A DNA stretch of 6,581 bases from assembly GCA_947461645.1 (NCBI GenBank), contig CANHMN010000100.1, positions 1 to 6,581 of the forward strand, read 5' to 3'. Numbering within the stretch: the first letter of the stretch is position 1; each line of letters opens with the position of its first letter. The position numbers and the translations under genes are program-made. Of the stretch, positions 1 to 6,581 are shown piece by piece. Under the pieces are notes generated by a model, which was not told where the DNA came from, did no database searches, and worked only from the letters and a program-made list of their open reading frames with translations. The stretch is from Chitinophagaceae bacterium (GTDB lineage: Bacteria; Bacteroidota; Bacteroidia; Chitinophagales; Chitinophagaceae).

Positions 1-459
1 AGCCCATTGCTTTTCATGCATTTTCAGCAGATGATTGAACGACTTTCTTATCAATATGGCGGAGGGGAATTTGTTGCACCTGCGCAAAGACTGGTTGATT
101 TTTGCTCCGGAAAAACCTCTGCAAATCTGCCAGCCAACTCCTACCTTCCAGGGTTAAATAGTGTTAACCTCCATGAATTTTTGCCCGATTTTATTCGTCA
201 TACGCTTGCAGAAGGGCTAAAAAAGTTTGGAAAGAAAATGAAAGGTTATTACACCAATGATGCTATTTTGGTTGCTACTGAGAGCCGAACATCAAGTCCG
301 GTAAGAGTTCCGAGAGATCCTGTGAATTTTGAGCATCCGCAGTTGAATAATTTCTATCCTTGCGGAGAAGGTGCCGGATATGCCGGCGGTATTGTAAGCG
401 CTGCTATGGACGGAGAAAAACTTGCTGCGATTATTGGTGAAAAATACGTTAAAAATTAA
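1..459 (+). CDS. FAD-dependent dehydrogenase, COG2509 type (C-terminal part, 5' end cut by window)
   Basis: The frame is open from base 1 (Ser-Pro-Leu-Leu-Phe...) to a TAA at 457-459, giving 152 C-terminal residues. The TTG at base 7 is only an internal leucine codon; the true start lies left of the window. Visible marks are ATESRTSSPVRVPRD near residues 92-106 and YPCGEGAGYAGGIVSAAMDG at 119-138. The second is the C-terminal Gly-rich FAD-contacting segment of a two-dinucleotide-binding flavoprotein fold, and the pair is characteristic of the uncharacterised FAD-dependent dehydrogenases of COG2509. The N-terminal FAD-binding GxGxxG motif would be outside the window and cannot be checked. Substrate and physiological role are not established for the family as far as I know. 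It is probably a soluble cytoplasmic protein, with no membrane segment visible here. It is followed by 60 bp and then the ABC exporter operon, with no visible functional link. The family call is fairly sure; the function is unknown. Confidence 0.85.
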   Translation, partial: SPLLFMHFQQMIERLSYQYGGGEFVAPAQRLVDFCSGKTSANLPANSYLPGLNSVNLHEFLPDFIRHTLAEGLKKFGKKMKGYYTNDAILVATESRTSSPVRVPRDPVNFEHPQLNNFYPCGEGAGYAGGIVSAAMDGEKLAAIIGEKYVKN

Positions 460-491
460 TCGTCCGTTATAGGCTTTCTTTCCATTTCACT

Positions 492-499
492 TACTTTTA
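492..499 (+). promoter_or_regulatory. Possible -7 promoter element for the ABC exporter operon
   Basis: TACTTTTA matches the Bacteroidota -7 consensus TAnnTTTG at every defined position except the last. It lies 20 bp before the ATG at 520, which would give a short leader. I see no convincing -33 TTTG at the usual spacing; the nearest, TTTC at 475-478, is too close. This is a weak candidate resting on position and partial consensus. The operon could instead be read from a promoter further upstream. Confidence 0.3.
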
Positions 500-519
500 C
501 GCCCTAATTTCCTACTCAC

Positions 520-1446
520 ATGCACTTACTCACACTAGACTCCATTAAAAAACATTTTGAATCTCAAAAAGCTGTTGATGACATCAGCTTCAATGTTGAC
601 CAGGGGAAAATATTTGGATTACTTGGCCCCAATGGAGCGGGAAAAACAACTTTAATAAGGATGATTACCGGGATTTTTTATCCAGACAGTGGAAGTATTT
701 TTTTCAAAGGCAACCCCTTTAATCCGGAGAGCGATGCCCGAAAAATAGGCTATATGCCAGAAGAAAGAGGTCTTTACAAAAAAATGAAAATCGGAGAGCA
801 GGCCTTGTACCTCGCGCGATTGAAAGGAATGAGCAGGGCTGATGCCATGGCAAACATCAAAAAGTGGTTTGTAAAGTTAGAAATGGAAAGCTGGTGGAAC
901 AAGAAAGTAGAAGACCTCAGCAAGGGAATGAGTCAAAAGCTGCAGTTTGTAACAACGGTACTTCATGAGCCTGAATTGATTATTCTTGATGAGCCTTTCA
1001 GCGGATTAGATCCCGTTAATGCCAATCTGATTAAAGATGAAATTTTCAATCTGGCTAAAAACGGAGCTACGATTATTTTCAGCACACACCGAATGGAGCA
1101 AGTTGAAGAAATATGCGACAAAATTGTGCTTGTCAACAAAGGCAAAAAAATTCTCGATGGTTCTGTTCACCAAATCAAACAGGATTTCAAAGAAAATATT
1201 TTCAGTATCGGCGGCAACATTATTCCCGAACACTTGATGACACACATTTTCGAATTGGTGAAATTCAACCCTGGGAACATTTTGGTTAAACTCTCCGAAG
1301 AAACCACCAATAATGATGTGTTGAATTACTTTATTCGTCAGGACGTAAATATTCAATCCTTCAATGAAGTATTGCCTTCATTAAATGAGATTTTCATCAG
1401 GCTGGTAGAAGACACTTCCGCAACCACAAGGAAATTTGAACATTAA
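520..1446 (+). CDS. ABC transporter ATP-binding protein, NatA-like (DUF4162 type)
   Basis: This is the cytoplasmic ATPase subunit (308 aa) of an ABC-2 exporter; it hydrolyses ATP to drive the permease encoded next. All nucleotide-binding motifs are present in order: Walker A GPNGAGKTT (residues 36-44), signature LSKGMSQ (133-139, a variant of LSGGQ), Walker B LIILDE (153-158) with catalytic Glu158, D-loop SGLD (161-164) and switch His190 in STH. At the Q-loop the sequence is YMPEERGLY (78-86), so Glu81 sits where many ABC ATPases have Gln. I recall this PEERGLY form as normal in this subfamily. Residues from about 222 to 300 form the C-terminal extension typical of DUF4162-bearing NatA relatives. 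The ATG at 520 fits the family, since the conserved beta strand starts at once. The next gene begins 43 bp downstream, consistent with one transcript. The substrate is unknown; NatA/NatB of Bacillus exports sodium, but that cannot be transferred here. Confidence 0.93.
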   Translation: MHLLTLDSIKKHFESQKAVDDISFNVDQGKIFGLLGPNGAGKTTLIRMITGIFYPDSGSIFFKGNPFNPESDARKIGYMPEERGLYKKMKIGEQALYLARLKGMSRADAMANIKKWFVKLEMESWWNKKVEDLSKGMSQKLQFVTTVLHEPELIILDEPFSGLDPVNANLIKDEIFNLAKNGATIIFSTHRMEQVEEICDKIVLVNKGKKILDGSVHQIKQDFKENIFSIGGNIIPEHLMTHIFELVKFNPGNILVKLSEETTNNDVLNYFIRQDVNIQSFNEVLPSLNEIFIRLVEDTSATTRKFEH

Positions 1447-1489
1447 TTTCATTAACACCCATTTACTTACTTCTTTCAACATAACCAAC

Positions 1490-2785
1490 ATGAACAAAAT
1501 CGGAATCATTTTCAGTCGAGAGTACCTTTCAAGGGTAAAAAAGAAATCTTTTTTGCTTACTACCATCGGTGTTCCTTTGGTAATCATGGTGTTCTATGCC
1601 CTTATCATTTACCTTTCACTAAGCGACAGCGATGAAAAGCAAAAGATAGCCGTTATTGATGAGGCCGGATTGTTGTCAACCATAACCGATCGCCCCAAAT
1701 CTTCTACTGAATTGGTTTTTATTAAAAATGAAAGCGAAGCATCTTTCTTAAAAAAATACAAGACCGACGGCTATGATTATTTTCTATACATTTCTAATGA
1801 CAGTACTTCAAAAAAAAGATATCATCTGCACAGCAGTTCTGCGGCTAGTTTAACTACCATGAGTGATATAGAAGATCTGATCAACAATGCTGTTCGCAAC
1901 AAGCAACTTATAGCCAATGGGGTTGATCCTCAATTTTTCGATAAAGCCACCGCCGAAGTCGAACTTGAAAATACCATTGATACCGAAAAAGGTGCTAGGC
2001 AAAATTTTGCAGGCATCTCGTACGCTGTTTCATTTGGTTGCGGATTTCTTATTTACATGATGATGGTGATTTACGGAACTCAAGTAATGAGAGGTGTTAC
2101 AGAAGAAAAAACAAACCGTGTTGCCGAAGTGATGGTGAGTTCTGTAAAACCTTTTCAGTTAATGATGGGTAAAATACTGGGCATCGGCGCAGTTGGACTT
2201 ACTCAATTCGGAATATGGATCATTTTGTTGCTTTCCATGCAGAGTATTCTTCCTTTTTTGTTTCCGGACTTGATGCAACAGGTTTCTTCAGGTGCGGTTG
2301 AAGGACAATCAGAAAAAATGGCTGTTGTTGCAGAAGTGTTCAACGGCTTTTCTTCTCTTCCGATTACAAAAATCATTTTATCTTTTGTCTTCTATTTTCT
2401 GGGAGGATTTTTGACTTACGCTTCCATTTTCGCTGCAGTTGGCAGCGTGGTAAGTGAAGACCAACAAGAAGCGCAACAACTGGTTTTTCCGGTGTTGATG
2501 CCTATCATAATTGGTTTTGTAATCATGTCGAAAGCGGTAAATGACCCCAACAGTACTGAAGCAGTTTTTGGCAGTATTTTTCCACTGACTTCGCCAATCG
2601 TAATGATGGGAAGGATTACCTACGATGTACCTCTTTGGCAAATGGCCACTTCCATGTTGCTTTTGGTTTTATCTTTCTTCTTCTTTACCTGGATTACAGC
2701 AAAAATTTACAGAACAGGAATTTTGATGTATGGAAAAAGACCCGGCTGGAAAGAAATGATCAAATGGGGTTTTAGGAAATCATAA
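1490..2785 (+). CDS. ABC-2 type permease, NatB-like (COG1668)
   Basis: This is the membrane subunit (431 aa) paired with the ATPase just upstream. I chose the ATG at 1490. The frame stays open back to a TTG at 1436, but that start would overlap the ATPase gene and add 18 residues that look like AT-rich leader, while MNKIGIIFSREYLSRV is the usual start of the family. Hydrophobic segments are at about residues 21-43, 174-197, 229-258, 293-320, 329-349 and 384-405, with a possible one at 357-373. Between the first and second lies a hydrophilic domain of about 130 residues, expected outside the cytoplasmic membrane. The conserved cytoplasmic stretch EEKTNRVAEVMVSSVKP (205-221) followed by LMMGKILG is the hallmark of the ABC-2 exporter permeases and is thought to contact the ATPase. 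The substrate cannot be told from sequence; candidates in this family include cations, small toxic compounds and peptides. The reading frame is intact. Confidence 0.9.
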   Translation: MNKIGIIFSREYLSRVKKKSFLLTTIGVPLVIMVFYALIIYLSLSDSDEKQKIAVIDEAGLLSTITDRPKSSTELVFIKNESEASFLKKYKTDGYDYFLYISNDSTSKKRYHLHSSSAASLTTMSDIEDLINNAVRNKQLIANGVDPQFFDKATAEVELENTIDTEKGARQNFAGISYAVSFGCGFLIYMMMVIYGTQVMRGVTEEKTNRVAEVMVSSVKPFQLMMGKILGIGAVGLTQFGIWIILLLSMQSILPFLFPDLMQQVSSGAVEGQSEKMAVVAEVFNGFSSLPITKIILSFVFYFLGGFLTYASIFAAVGSVVSEDQQEAQQLVFPVLMPIIIGFVIMSKAVNDPNSTEAVFGSIFPLTSPIVMMGRITYDVPLWQMATSMLLLVLSFFFFTWITAKIYRTGILMYGKRPGWKEMIKWGFRKS

Positions 2786-2833
2786 GAGCTTTTAAACAAT
2801 GTAGTAAAATTAGAAGGAGACTTTTACATTTAC

Positions 2834-3796
2834 CTATTGTTGTGTAATGGTCTTGCTCAATTGTTCTGCGCTCGACAAGAACTCTTTCCATATTTCTTCA
2901 ACCACTTCACTAGCAGGTTGAATCGCGCAAAGCATAGCAGCCACCTGGCCAATTTCGAGCTCGCCTTCCTCAAGGTTTCCCTCAAACATACCCAGTTTGG
3001 CACGACCTCTTCCCAACAACTGTTTCAATTCCTCTATTGAAGCACCATTAGATTCCGCTTCGGCAACTTGCTGATAAAATTTATTTTTTAATAGTCTAAC
3101 GGGCGTTAATTTTTTTAACGACAATACCGTATCGCCTTCGTTTGAACCAATGATCAGGTTTTTGAAATTGATGTGGCTTGAAGCTTCAGGAGTGGCAACA
3201 AAGCGGCTGCCTATTTGAACACCAGAAGCACCAAGCGCAAATGCCGCCAACATTTGTTTGCCTGTTGCAATGCCTCCTGCTGCAATAACGGGAATAGAAA
3301 CAGCATCAACCACTGAAGGTATAAGAACCAATGTGGTGGTTTCTTCTCTTCCGTTGTGTCCTCCTGCTTCAAAACCCTCCGCAACCACTGCATCGCAGCC
3401 TGCTTCCTGAGCTTTGACAGCAAATTTGCTGCTGCTGATAACATGCACCACTTTTATCCCCTCCTCTTTAAGGCGTTGGGTGTAGGTTTTTGGATTGCCT
3501 GCAGATGTAAAAACAATTGGTATTTTTTCTTCTATGATGGTTTGAATGTGTTCTTCCACATTCGGATACAACAAAGGCACATTTACTCCAAAGGGCTTAT
3601 CTGTAGCAGCTTTGCATTTTTGTATGTGATCCTTCAATACATCGGGATACATGCTACCGCTGCCTATAAGACCTAAGCCACCGGCATTACTGACTGCACT
3701 CGCCAATCTCCAACCGCTTGCCCAAATCATTCCACCCTGAATAATCGGGTAACGAATGTCGAACAGTTGGGTGATATTGTTTTGATATGTTGACAT
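2834..3796 (-). CDS. FMN-dependent nitronate monooxygenase / FabK-like enoyl-ACP reductase family protein
   Basis: This 320-aa TIM-barrel flavoprotein belongs to the 2-nitropropane dioxygenase superfamily. In order I see YPIIQGGM (residues 16-23, FMN contact), NAGGLGLIG (37-45), KPFGVN (67-72), AEGFEAGGHNG (139-149) with His147 at the catalytic or flavin-contacting position, IPVIAAGGIA (168-177) and GVQIGSRFV (192-200, phosphate binding). Members either oxidise alkyl nitronates with O2 or, as FabK, reduce enoyl-ACP with NADH in fatty-acid synthesis. Length and motif spacing resemble remembered Streptococcus FabK closely, including the EAGGH segment, but class I nitronate monooxygenases share these motifs, so I do not assign a symbol. 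No signal peptide is visible; it is presumably cytoplasmic. It is the second gene of a minus-strand pair, starting 13 bp after the nucleotidyltransferase, and its TAG stop faces the ABC permease stop. No fatty-acid genes lie nearby to favour FabK. Confidence 0.88.
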   Translation of the reverse strand: MSTYQNNITQLFDIRYPIIQGGMIWASGWRLASAVSNAGGLGLIGSGSMYPDVLKDHIQKCKAATDKPFGVNVPLLYPNVEEHIQTIIEEKIPIVFTSAGNPKTYTQRLKEEGIKVVHVISSSKFAVKAQEAGCDAVVAEGFEAGGHNGREETTTLVLIPSVVDAVSIPVIAAGGIATGKQMLAAFALGASGVQIGSRFVATPEASSHINFKNLIIGSNEGDTVLSLKKLTPVRLLKNKFYQQVAEAESNGASIEELKQLLGRGRAKLGMFEGNLEEGELEIGQVAAMLCAIQPASEVVEEIWKEFLSSAEQLSKTITQQ

Positions 3797-3809
3797 GAAA
3801 AATATAAAA

Positions 3810-4811
3810 TCAGGAGCGGCTTCCTCCTAAATCAATTGCTGTGTTATCACCAATGTTTAGGTTTCTACTTACCCCCTTTACTTCAGCATCGTTTCCAATC
3901 AATGAATTATTTAAAACAATTTCGAAAAGGTTGGAATAGGCGCCAATAATAGAATCTTTGATAATTCCATGGTTGATGCTGGTATGTTCCCCAATCGCAA
4001 CATTTGGACCGATTACTGAATTTTTGATTACACAACCCTCTCCAATACTTACCGGAGGTATGATGATGGTATTTTGAAAGGGATTGCTTTCATTGACATT
4101 GCCTCCGAACTTTTTAAGCAGAATAGCATTTGACTCCAGCAACGTTTCTTTCTTTCCGCAGTCGAACCAATTGGATACTTTGAAGTATTTGAACTTGGCA
4201 CCTTGCTGAATCATGCATTCTAGAGCATCGGTAAGGTTTAAATCGTTATTGCTTTCGGGATTTGTGAGGATTTTTTCCAAACACGCATAAAGAAAATTCG
4301 ACTCGACAATCTTATATATCCCAACAAGAGCCATGTTGCTTTTAGGTATGGCAGGTTTTTCAACAACGCGGGTAATGAAACCATCTTCATCAATCTCCGC
4401 CACACCAAAATTGCGGGGATCATCTACTTTTTTAACGCCAAGCATGGAGTGAGGCTCATTTAATACCTGCTTCAAATCATATTCTGCAATGGTATCCCCC
4501 AAAACAATAAGCACTTGTTCGCTTCCTACAATATTTTTGGTTAGCTCTACGGCATGCCCTGTTCCGTGTCGATCGGTTTGAGTTACAAAATGACAATTCA
4601 GGTTCGGGTAATTGTCCTGGATGTAGTCCTGTATTTTTTCCCCGAGGTATCCGATGATAAAAATGAACTCCTTTATACCTGCATCTTGGAGCTGATCAAC
4701 AATGATGCTTAAAATGGTTTTACCGGCCAAAGGAATGAGTGCCTTTGGCTGTGTATATGTATGCGGACGAAGTTTAGTCCCTGCACCTGCTACCGGTATT
4801 ATCGCCTTCAT
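3810..4811 (-). CDS. Sugar-1-phosphate nucleotidyltransferase with left-handed beta-helix tail (RmlA-long-like)
   Basis: This 333-aa enzyme is predicted to join a sugar-1-phosphate and an NTP to give an NDP-sugar plus pyrophosphate, in the cytoplasm. The N-terminal Rossmann-like transferase domain (about 1-235) shows GAGTKLRP (9-16) with Lys13 in place of the commoner Arg, QPKALIPLAGK (21-31) with Lys23, LGDT (104-107) with metal-binding Asp106, NFGVAEI (134-140), VVEKP (149-153) and NWFDCGK (214-220) with Asp217. Residues about 250-328 carry hexapeptide-like turns (VSIGEG, SVIGPN, VAIGEH, SIIGAY, SLIGND, LNIGDN), a short left-handed beta helix. The architecture and the DCGKKETLLESN segment resemble the long form of glucose-1-phosphate thymidylyltransferase (StrD/RmlA-long), with archaeal bifunctional sugar-phosphate enzymes as the alternative. 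No rmlB, rmlC or rmlD genes are in view, so the sugar and base are unassigned. The ATG at 4811 is immediately followed by the first strand (KAIIPVAGAG), which fixes the start. It is the first gene of the minus-strand pair. I found no clear promoter consensus in front of it. Confidence 0.88.
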   Translation of the reverse strand: MKAIIPVAGAGTKLRPHTYTQPKALIPLAGKTILSIIVDQLQDAGIKEFIFIIGYLGEKIQDYIQDNYPNLNCHFVTQTDRHGTGHAVELTKNIVGSEQVLIVLGDTIAEYDLKQVLNEPHSMLGVKKVDDPRNFGVAEIDEDGFITRVVEKPAIPKSNMALVGIYKIVESNFLYACLEKILTNPESNNDLNLTDALECMIQQGAKFKYFKVSNWFDCGKKETLLESNAILLKKFGGNVNESNPFQNTIIIPPVSIGEGCVIKNSVIGPNVAIGEHTSINHGIIKDSIIGAYSNLFEIVLNNSLIGNDAEVKGVSRNLNIGDNTAIDLGGSRS

Positions 4812-4925
4812 TAAAAAATTGTTTCGGGCGGTGAAATTAGGCTATTTTGAATAAAATATTCAGGTGTTTTATGCACAATTCCTACTGATTGTTACGCTAC
4901 AACAGCTTGAAATAAACAGTCGGTA

Positions 4926-4958
4926 TTCGGTGTAAAAAACTTCAAGTGCTTATCTTTG
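4926..4958 (+). promoter_or_regulatory. Bacteroidota-type promoter of glyA
   Basis: TATCTTTG at 4951-4958 is an exact match to the Bacteroidota -7 consensus TAnnTTTG. A weak -33 candidate, TTCG at 4926-4929 (consensus TTTG), lies 21 bp upstream of it. Transcription would begin roughly at 4963-4966, leaving a leader of only about 10-13 nt before the ATG at 4976. This placement also argues against an upstream GTG start at 4946, which would lie inside the promoter. The -7 element is strong; the -33 is tentative. Confidence 0.65.
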
Positions 4959-4975
4959 TGGCTCAATTTTTACCT

Positions 4976-6256
4976 ATGCATCAAGATTCTGCAGTTTTCA
5001 ACCTTATTCAACAAGAGCTCCACCGTCAGCGCCACGGTATTGAATTGATTGCCAGTGAAAATTTCACCAGCATCAATGTGATGAATGCCATGGGCTCCGT
5101 ACTTACCAACAAATATGCTGAAGGCTACCCTGGAAAAAGATATTATGGAGGATGCGAAATTGTAGATCAGGTGGAACAGCTAGCCATTGATAGAATCAAA
5201 GCTGTATTCAATTGTGATTACGCCAATGTACAACCTCACAGCGGCGCCCAGGCCAATGCTGCATTGATGCTTGCCATACTTCAGCCCGGCGATAAAATAC
5301 TCGGACTTGATTTAAGCATGGGCGGGCACCTTACTCATGGTTCTCCAGTAAACTTCTCTGGTAAGTTGTACCAACCCTTCTTTTATGGAGTACAAAAAGA
5401 AACCGGATTGATTGACTATGAAATGTTGGAGCAAAAAGCAAGAGCAGAAAAACCCAAATTAATTATCTGCGGTGCTTCTGCTTACAGCAGAGATATTGAT
5501 TACGTTCGCATAAGAAAAGTAGCTGATGAAATAAATGCCTTTGTATTGTGCGATATGGCTCATCCAGCGGGATTGATCGCCAAAGGACTTTTATCCTCTC
5601 CATTTGACCATTGCCATTTTGTTACCAGCACAACACATAAAACACTTCGCGGGCCAAGAGGCGGTATCATTTTAATGAAAAAGGATTTTGAAAACCCATT
5701 CGGTCTTAAAGATTTAAAGGGCAACATCAGAATGATGAGCAATCTTTTAGATATGGCTGTTTTTCCAGGAACACAGGGCGGACCTTTAGAACATGTGATT
5801 GCCGCAAAAGCTGTTGCCTTTGGGGAATTGCTTTCTGATGACTTCACTACTTACATCACCCAGGTACAGAAAAATGCACAAGCTATGGCTTCAGCATTTG
5901 TGAGCCGCGGATACAACATCATAAGCGGTGGTACAGATAACCATTTGATGCTTATTGACCTCAGAAACAAGAACATCACCGGAAAAAAAGCACAGGAAAC
6001 TCTGGACAGAGCCCATATTACGCTAAATAAAAATGCTGTTCCTTATGATGACAAAAGTCCTTTTGTAACCAGCGGAATCAGAATAGGCGTTCCTGCCATA
6101 ACAACAAGAGGAATGAAAGAAAGCGATATGGAAATTGTAGCAGCGCTGATAGATCGTGTACTCATGGATATTGATTCTGAAAATACGATTTCTACTGTAA
6201 GAAAAGATGTGGCATCCTTGATGGATGGATTTCCGCTTTACCCAGAACTAGCCTAA
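4976..6256 (+). CDS. glyA: Serine hydroxymethyltransferase
   Basis: This PLP enzyme (426 aa) interconverts serine plus tetrahydrofolate with glycine plus 5,10-methylenetetrahydrofolate, the main cytoplasmic source of one-carbon units. I see the N-terminal ELIASENF (residues 23-30), [16 protein letters not shown] (44-59), HSGAQAN (88-94), [15 protein letters not shown] (116-130), the cofactor-contacting DMAHPAG (193-199, Asp193 and His196), PLP Schiff-base Lys222 in [20 protein letters not shown] (263-270) and the substrate-carboxylate Arg369 in TSGIRIG. The segment about 238-258 ([12 protein letters not shown] and after) is an extra loop relative to E. coli GlyA, as I remember for Bacteroidota enzymes. 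I chose the ATG at 4976: it gives the family's MHQDSAVF start, while the open frame back to GTG 4946 runs through the promoter. A DUF4293 gene follows after 11 bp. All catalytic residues are present, so it should be active. Confidence 0.98.
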   Translation: MHQDSAVFNLIQQELHRQRHGIELIASENFTSINVMNAMGSVLTNKYAEGYPGKRYYGGCEIVDQVEQLAIDRIKAVFNCDYANVQPHSGAQANAALMLAILQPGDKILGLDLSMGGHLTHGSPVNFSGKLYQPFFYGVQKETGLIDYEMLEQKARAEKPKLIICGASAYSRDIDYVRIRKVADEINAFVLCDMAHPAGLIAKGLLSSPFDHCHFVTSTTHKTLRGPRGGIILMKKDFENPFGLKDLKGNIRMMSNLLDMAVFPGTQGGPLEHVIAAKAVAFGELLSDDFTTYITQVQKNAQAMASAFVSRGYNIISGGTDNHLMLIDLRNKNITGKKAQETLDRAHITLNKNAVPYDDKSPFVTSGIRIGVPAITTRGMKESDMEIVAALIDRVLMDIDSENTISTVRKDVASLMDGFPLYPELA

Positions 6257-6267
6257 AATTCAACATC

Positions 6268-6581
6268 ATGATTCAAAGGATACAAACCGTTTGGTTGCTT
6301 ATGGCTTCAATTGCAATTTTTGCAAGCTTGAAAATACCTTTTTACGCTGGCAATATCTCGACAACGGCTGTTGATGGAACAATTGTCAAAACCTGGACAG
6401 AACTGAATGGAATGAGTAATATGATTGCCAATATTCTTACCATTTCCACGGGCGTAATTGCTTTAATCAGTATTTTTCTTTTCAACAACAGGAAATTACA
6501 ATTGAGGTTTGTTGTTGTATCCATTTTTTTGGAGATTATTCTAATGTTTAATTACGAATCTAACATCAAGAAATTTGTTGA
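6268..6581 (+). CDS. DUF4293 family membrane protein (3' end cut by window)
   Basis: The frame opens with ATG at 6268 and continues without a stop to the window edge, giving 104 complete codons. The start MIQRIQTVWLLMA is the recognisable signature of DUF4293, small integral membrane proteins of Bacteroidota with about four predicted membrane spans. Here three are visible: about residues 8-25, 52-72 and 80-94. Residues 27-48, between the first two, form a polar loop likely exposed outside the membrane. The fourth span and the C-terminus are expected beyond base 6581. Function is unknown for the family. The start lies only 11 bp after the glyA stop and I see no promoter in that gap, so co-transcription with glyA is likely, though this does not show a functional link. 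The gene call is solid by frame, hydrophobicity pattern and N-terminal motif; the role is not known. Confidence 0.85.
   Translation, partial: MIQRIQTVWLLMASIAIFASLKIPFYAGNISTTAVDGTIVKTWTELNGMSNMIANILTISTGVIALISIFLFNNRKLQLRFVVVSIFLEIILMFNYESNIKKFV

Noticed and set aside
1436..1489. Upstream TTG start of the permease, overlapping the ATPase gene.
   Set aside because: The 18 added residues look like translated AT-rich leader and precede the family's normal MNKIGIIFSRE start at 1490.
2796..2840. Imperfect AT-rich inverted repeat (ACAAT/ATTGT outer arms, GTAAAA/TTTTAC inner arms) in the gap between the converging ABC permease and flavoprotein genes, as a bidirectional terminator.
   Set aside because: The stems are short, AT-only or nearly so, interrupted by unpaired bases, with a 12-nt loop, and the repeat overlaps the flavoprotein stop codon. 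It is too weak to call from sequence alone.
3211..3676. Secondary open frames overlapping the flavoprotein gene on both strands, and similar ones inside the other genes.
   Set aside because: They lie within strong, motif-rich coding regions, show no recognisable domain and have compositions typical of out-of-frame reading.
3797..3809. TATATTTT on the minus strand just before the flavoprotein gene, a near match to the -7 promoter consensus.
   Set aside because: It lies almost against the ATG, leaving no room for a leader, lacks the final G and is expected by chance in an AT-rich spacer.
4010..4090. Repeated hexapeptide-like coding units in the nucleotidyltransferase tail as a possible DNA repeat.
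   Set aside because: The periodicity is at the protein level (left-handed beta helix); the DNA copies are too diverged to be a nucleotide repeat.
4812..4925. Searched the minus strand for a TAnnTTTG promoter in front of the nucleotidyltransferase gene.
   Set aside because: Only poor matches such as TAATTTCA were found, so no promoter is called for this gene.

Overview
The window looks like chromosomal DNA from a Bacteroidota bacterium, most likely a Sphingobacteriia/Chitinophagia-like lineage. The evidence is moderately AT-rich DNA, start codons without Shine-Dalgarno sequences, an exact TAnnTTTG promoter element of the Bacteroidota type in front of glyA, a GlyA with the Bacteroidota-style extra loop, and a DUF4293 membrane protein, a family I know essentially from this phylum. 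The finer placement is inference.

Layout: (1) bases 1-459 hold the C-terminal part of a COG2509-type FAD-dependent dehydrogenase, cut by the window edge. (2) Bases 520-2785 hold a two-gene ABC exporter of the NatA/NatB kind, an ATPase followed 43 bp later by an ABC-2 permease. (3) On the minus strand, bases 4811 down to 2834 hold a two-gene unit: a sugar-1-phosphate nucleotidyltransferase with a left-handed beta-helix tail (resembling the long form of RmlA), then 13 bp later a FabK/nitronate-monooxygenase-type flavoprotein. It converges on the ABC operon across a 48-bp gap. (4) A 164-bp divergent intergenic region separates that unit from glyA (4976-6256, serine hydroxymethyltransferase). A DUF4293 membrane protein gene follows glyA after 11 bp and runs off the right edge.

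The genes do not form one pathway. GlyA supplies one-carbon units and glycine. The nucleotidyltransferase makes an activated sugar for surface glycans. The flavoprotein either detoxifies nitronates or reduces enoyl-ACP. The ABC pair exports an unknown substrate. I see no tRNA, rRNA, CRISPR array, insertion sequence, integrase, phage gene or defence gene, and every full-length gene has an intact frame. It reads as an ordinary housekeeping region, and I do not find support for a new biological system. The points worth a second look are modest: start-site and promoter definition at glyA, substrate assignment of the two minus-strand enzymes, and the uncharacterised exporter and DUF4293 protein.
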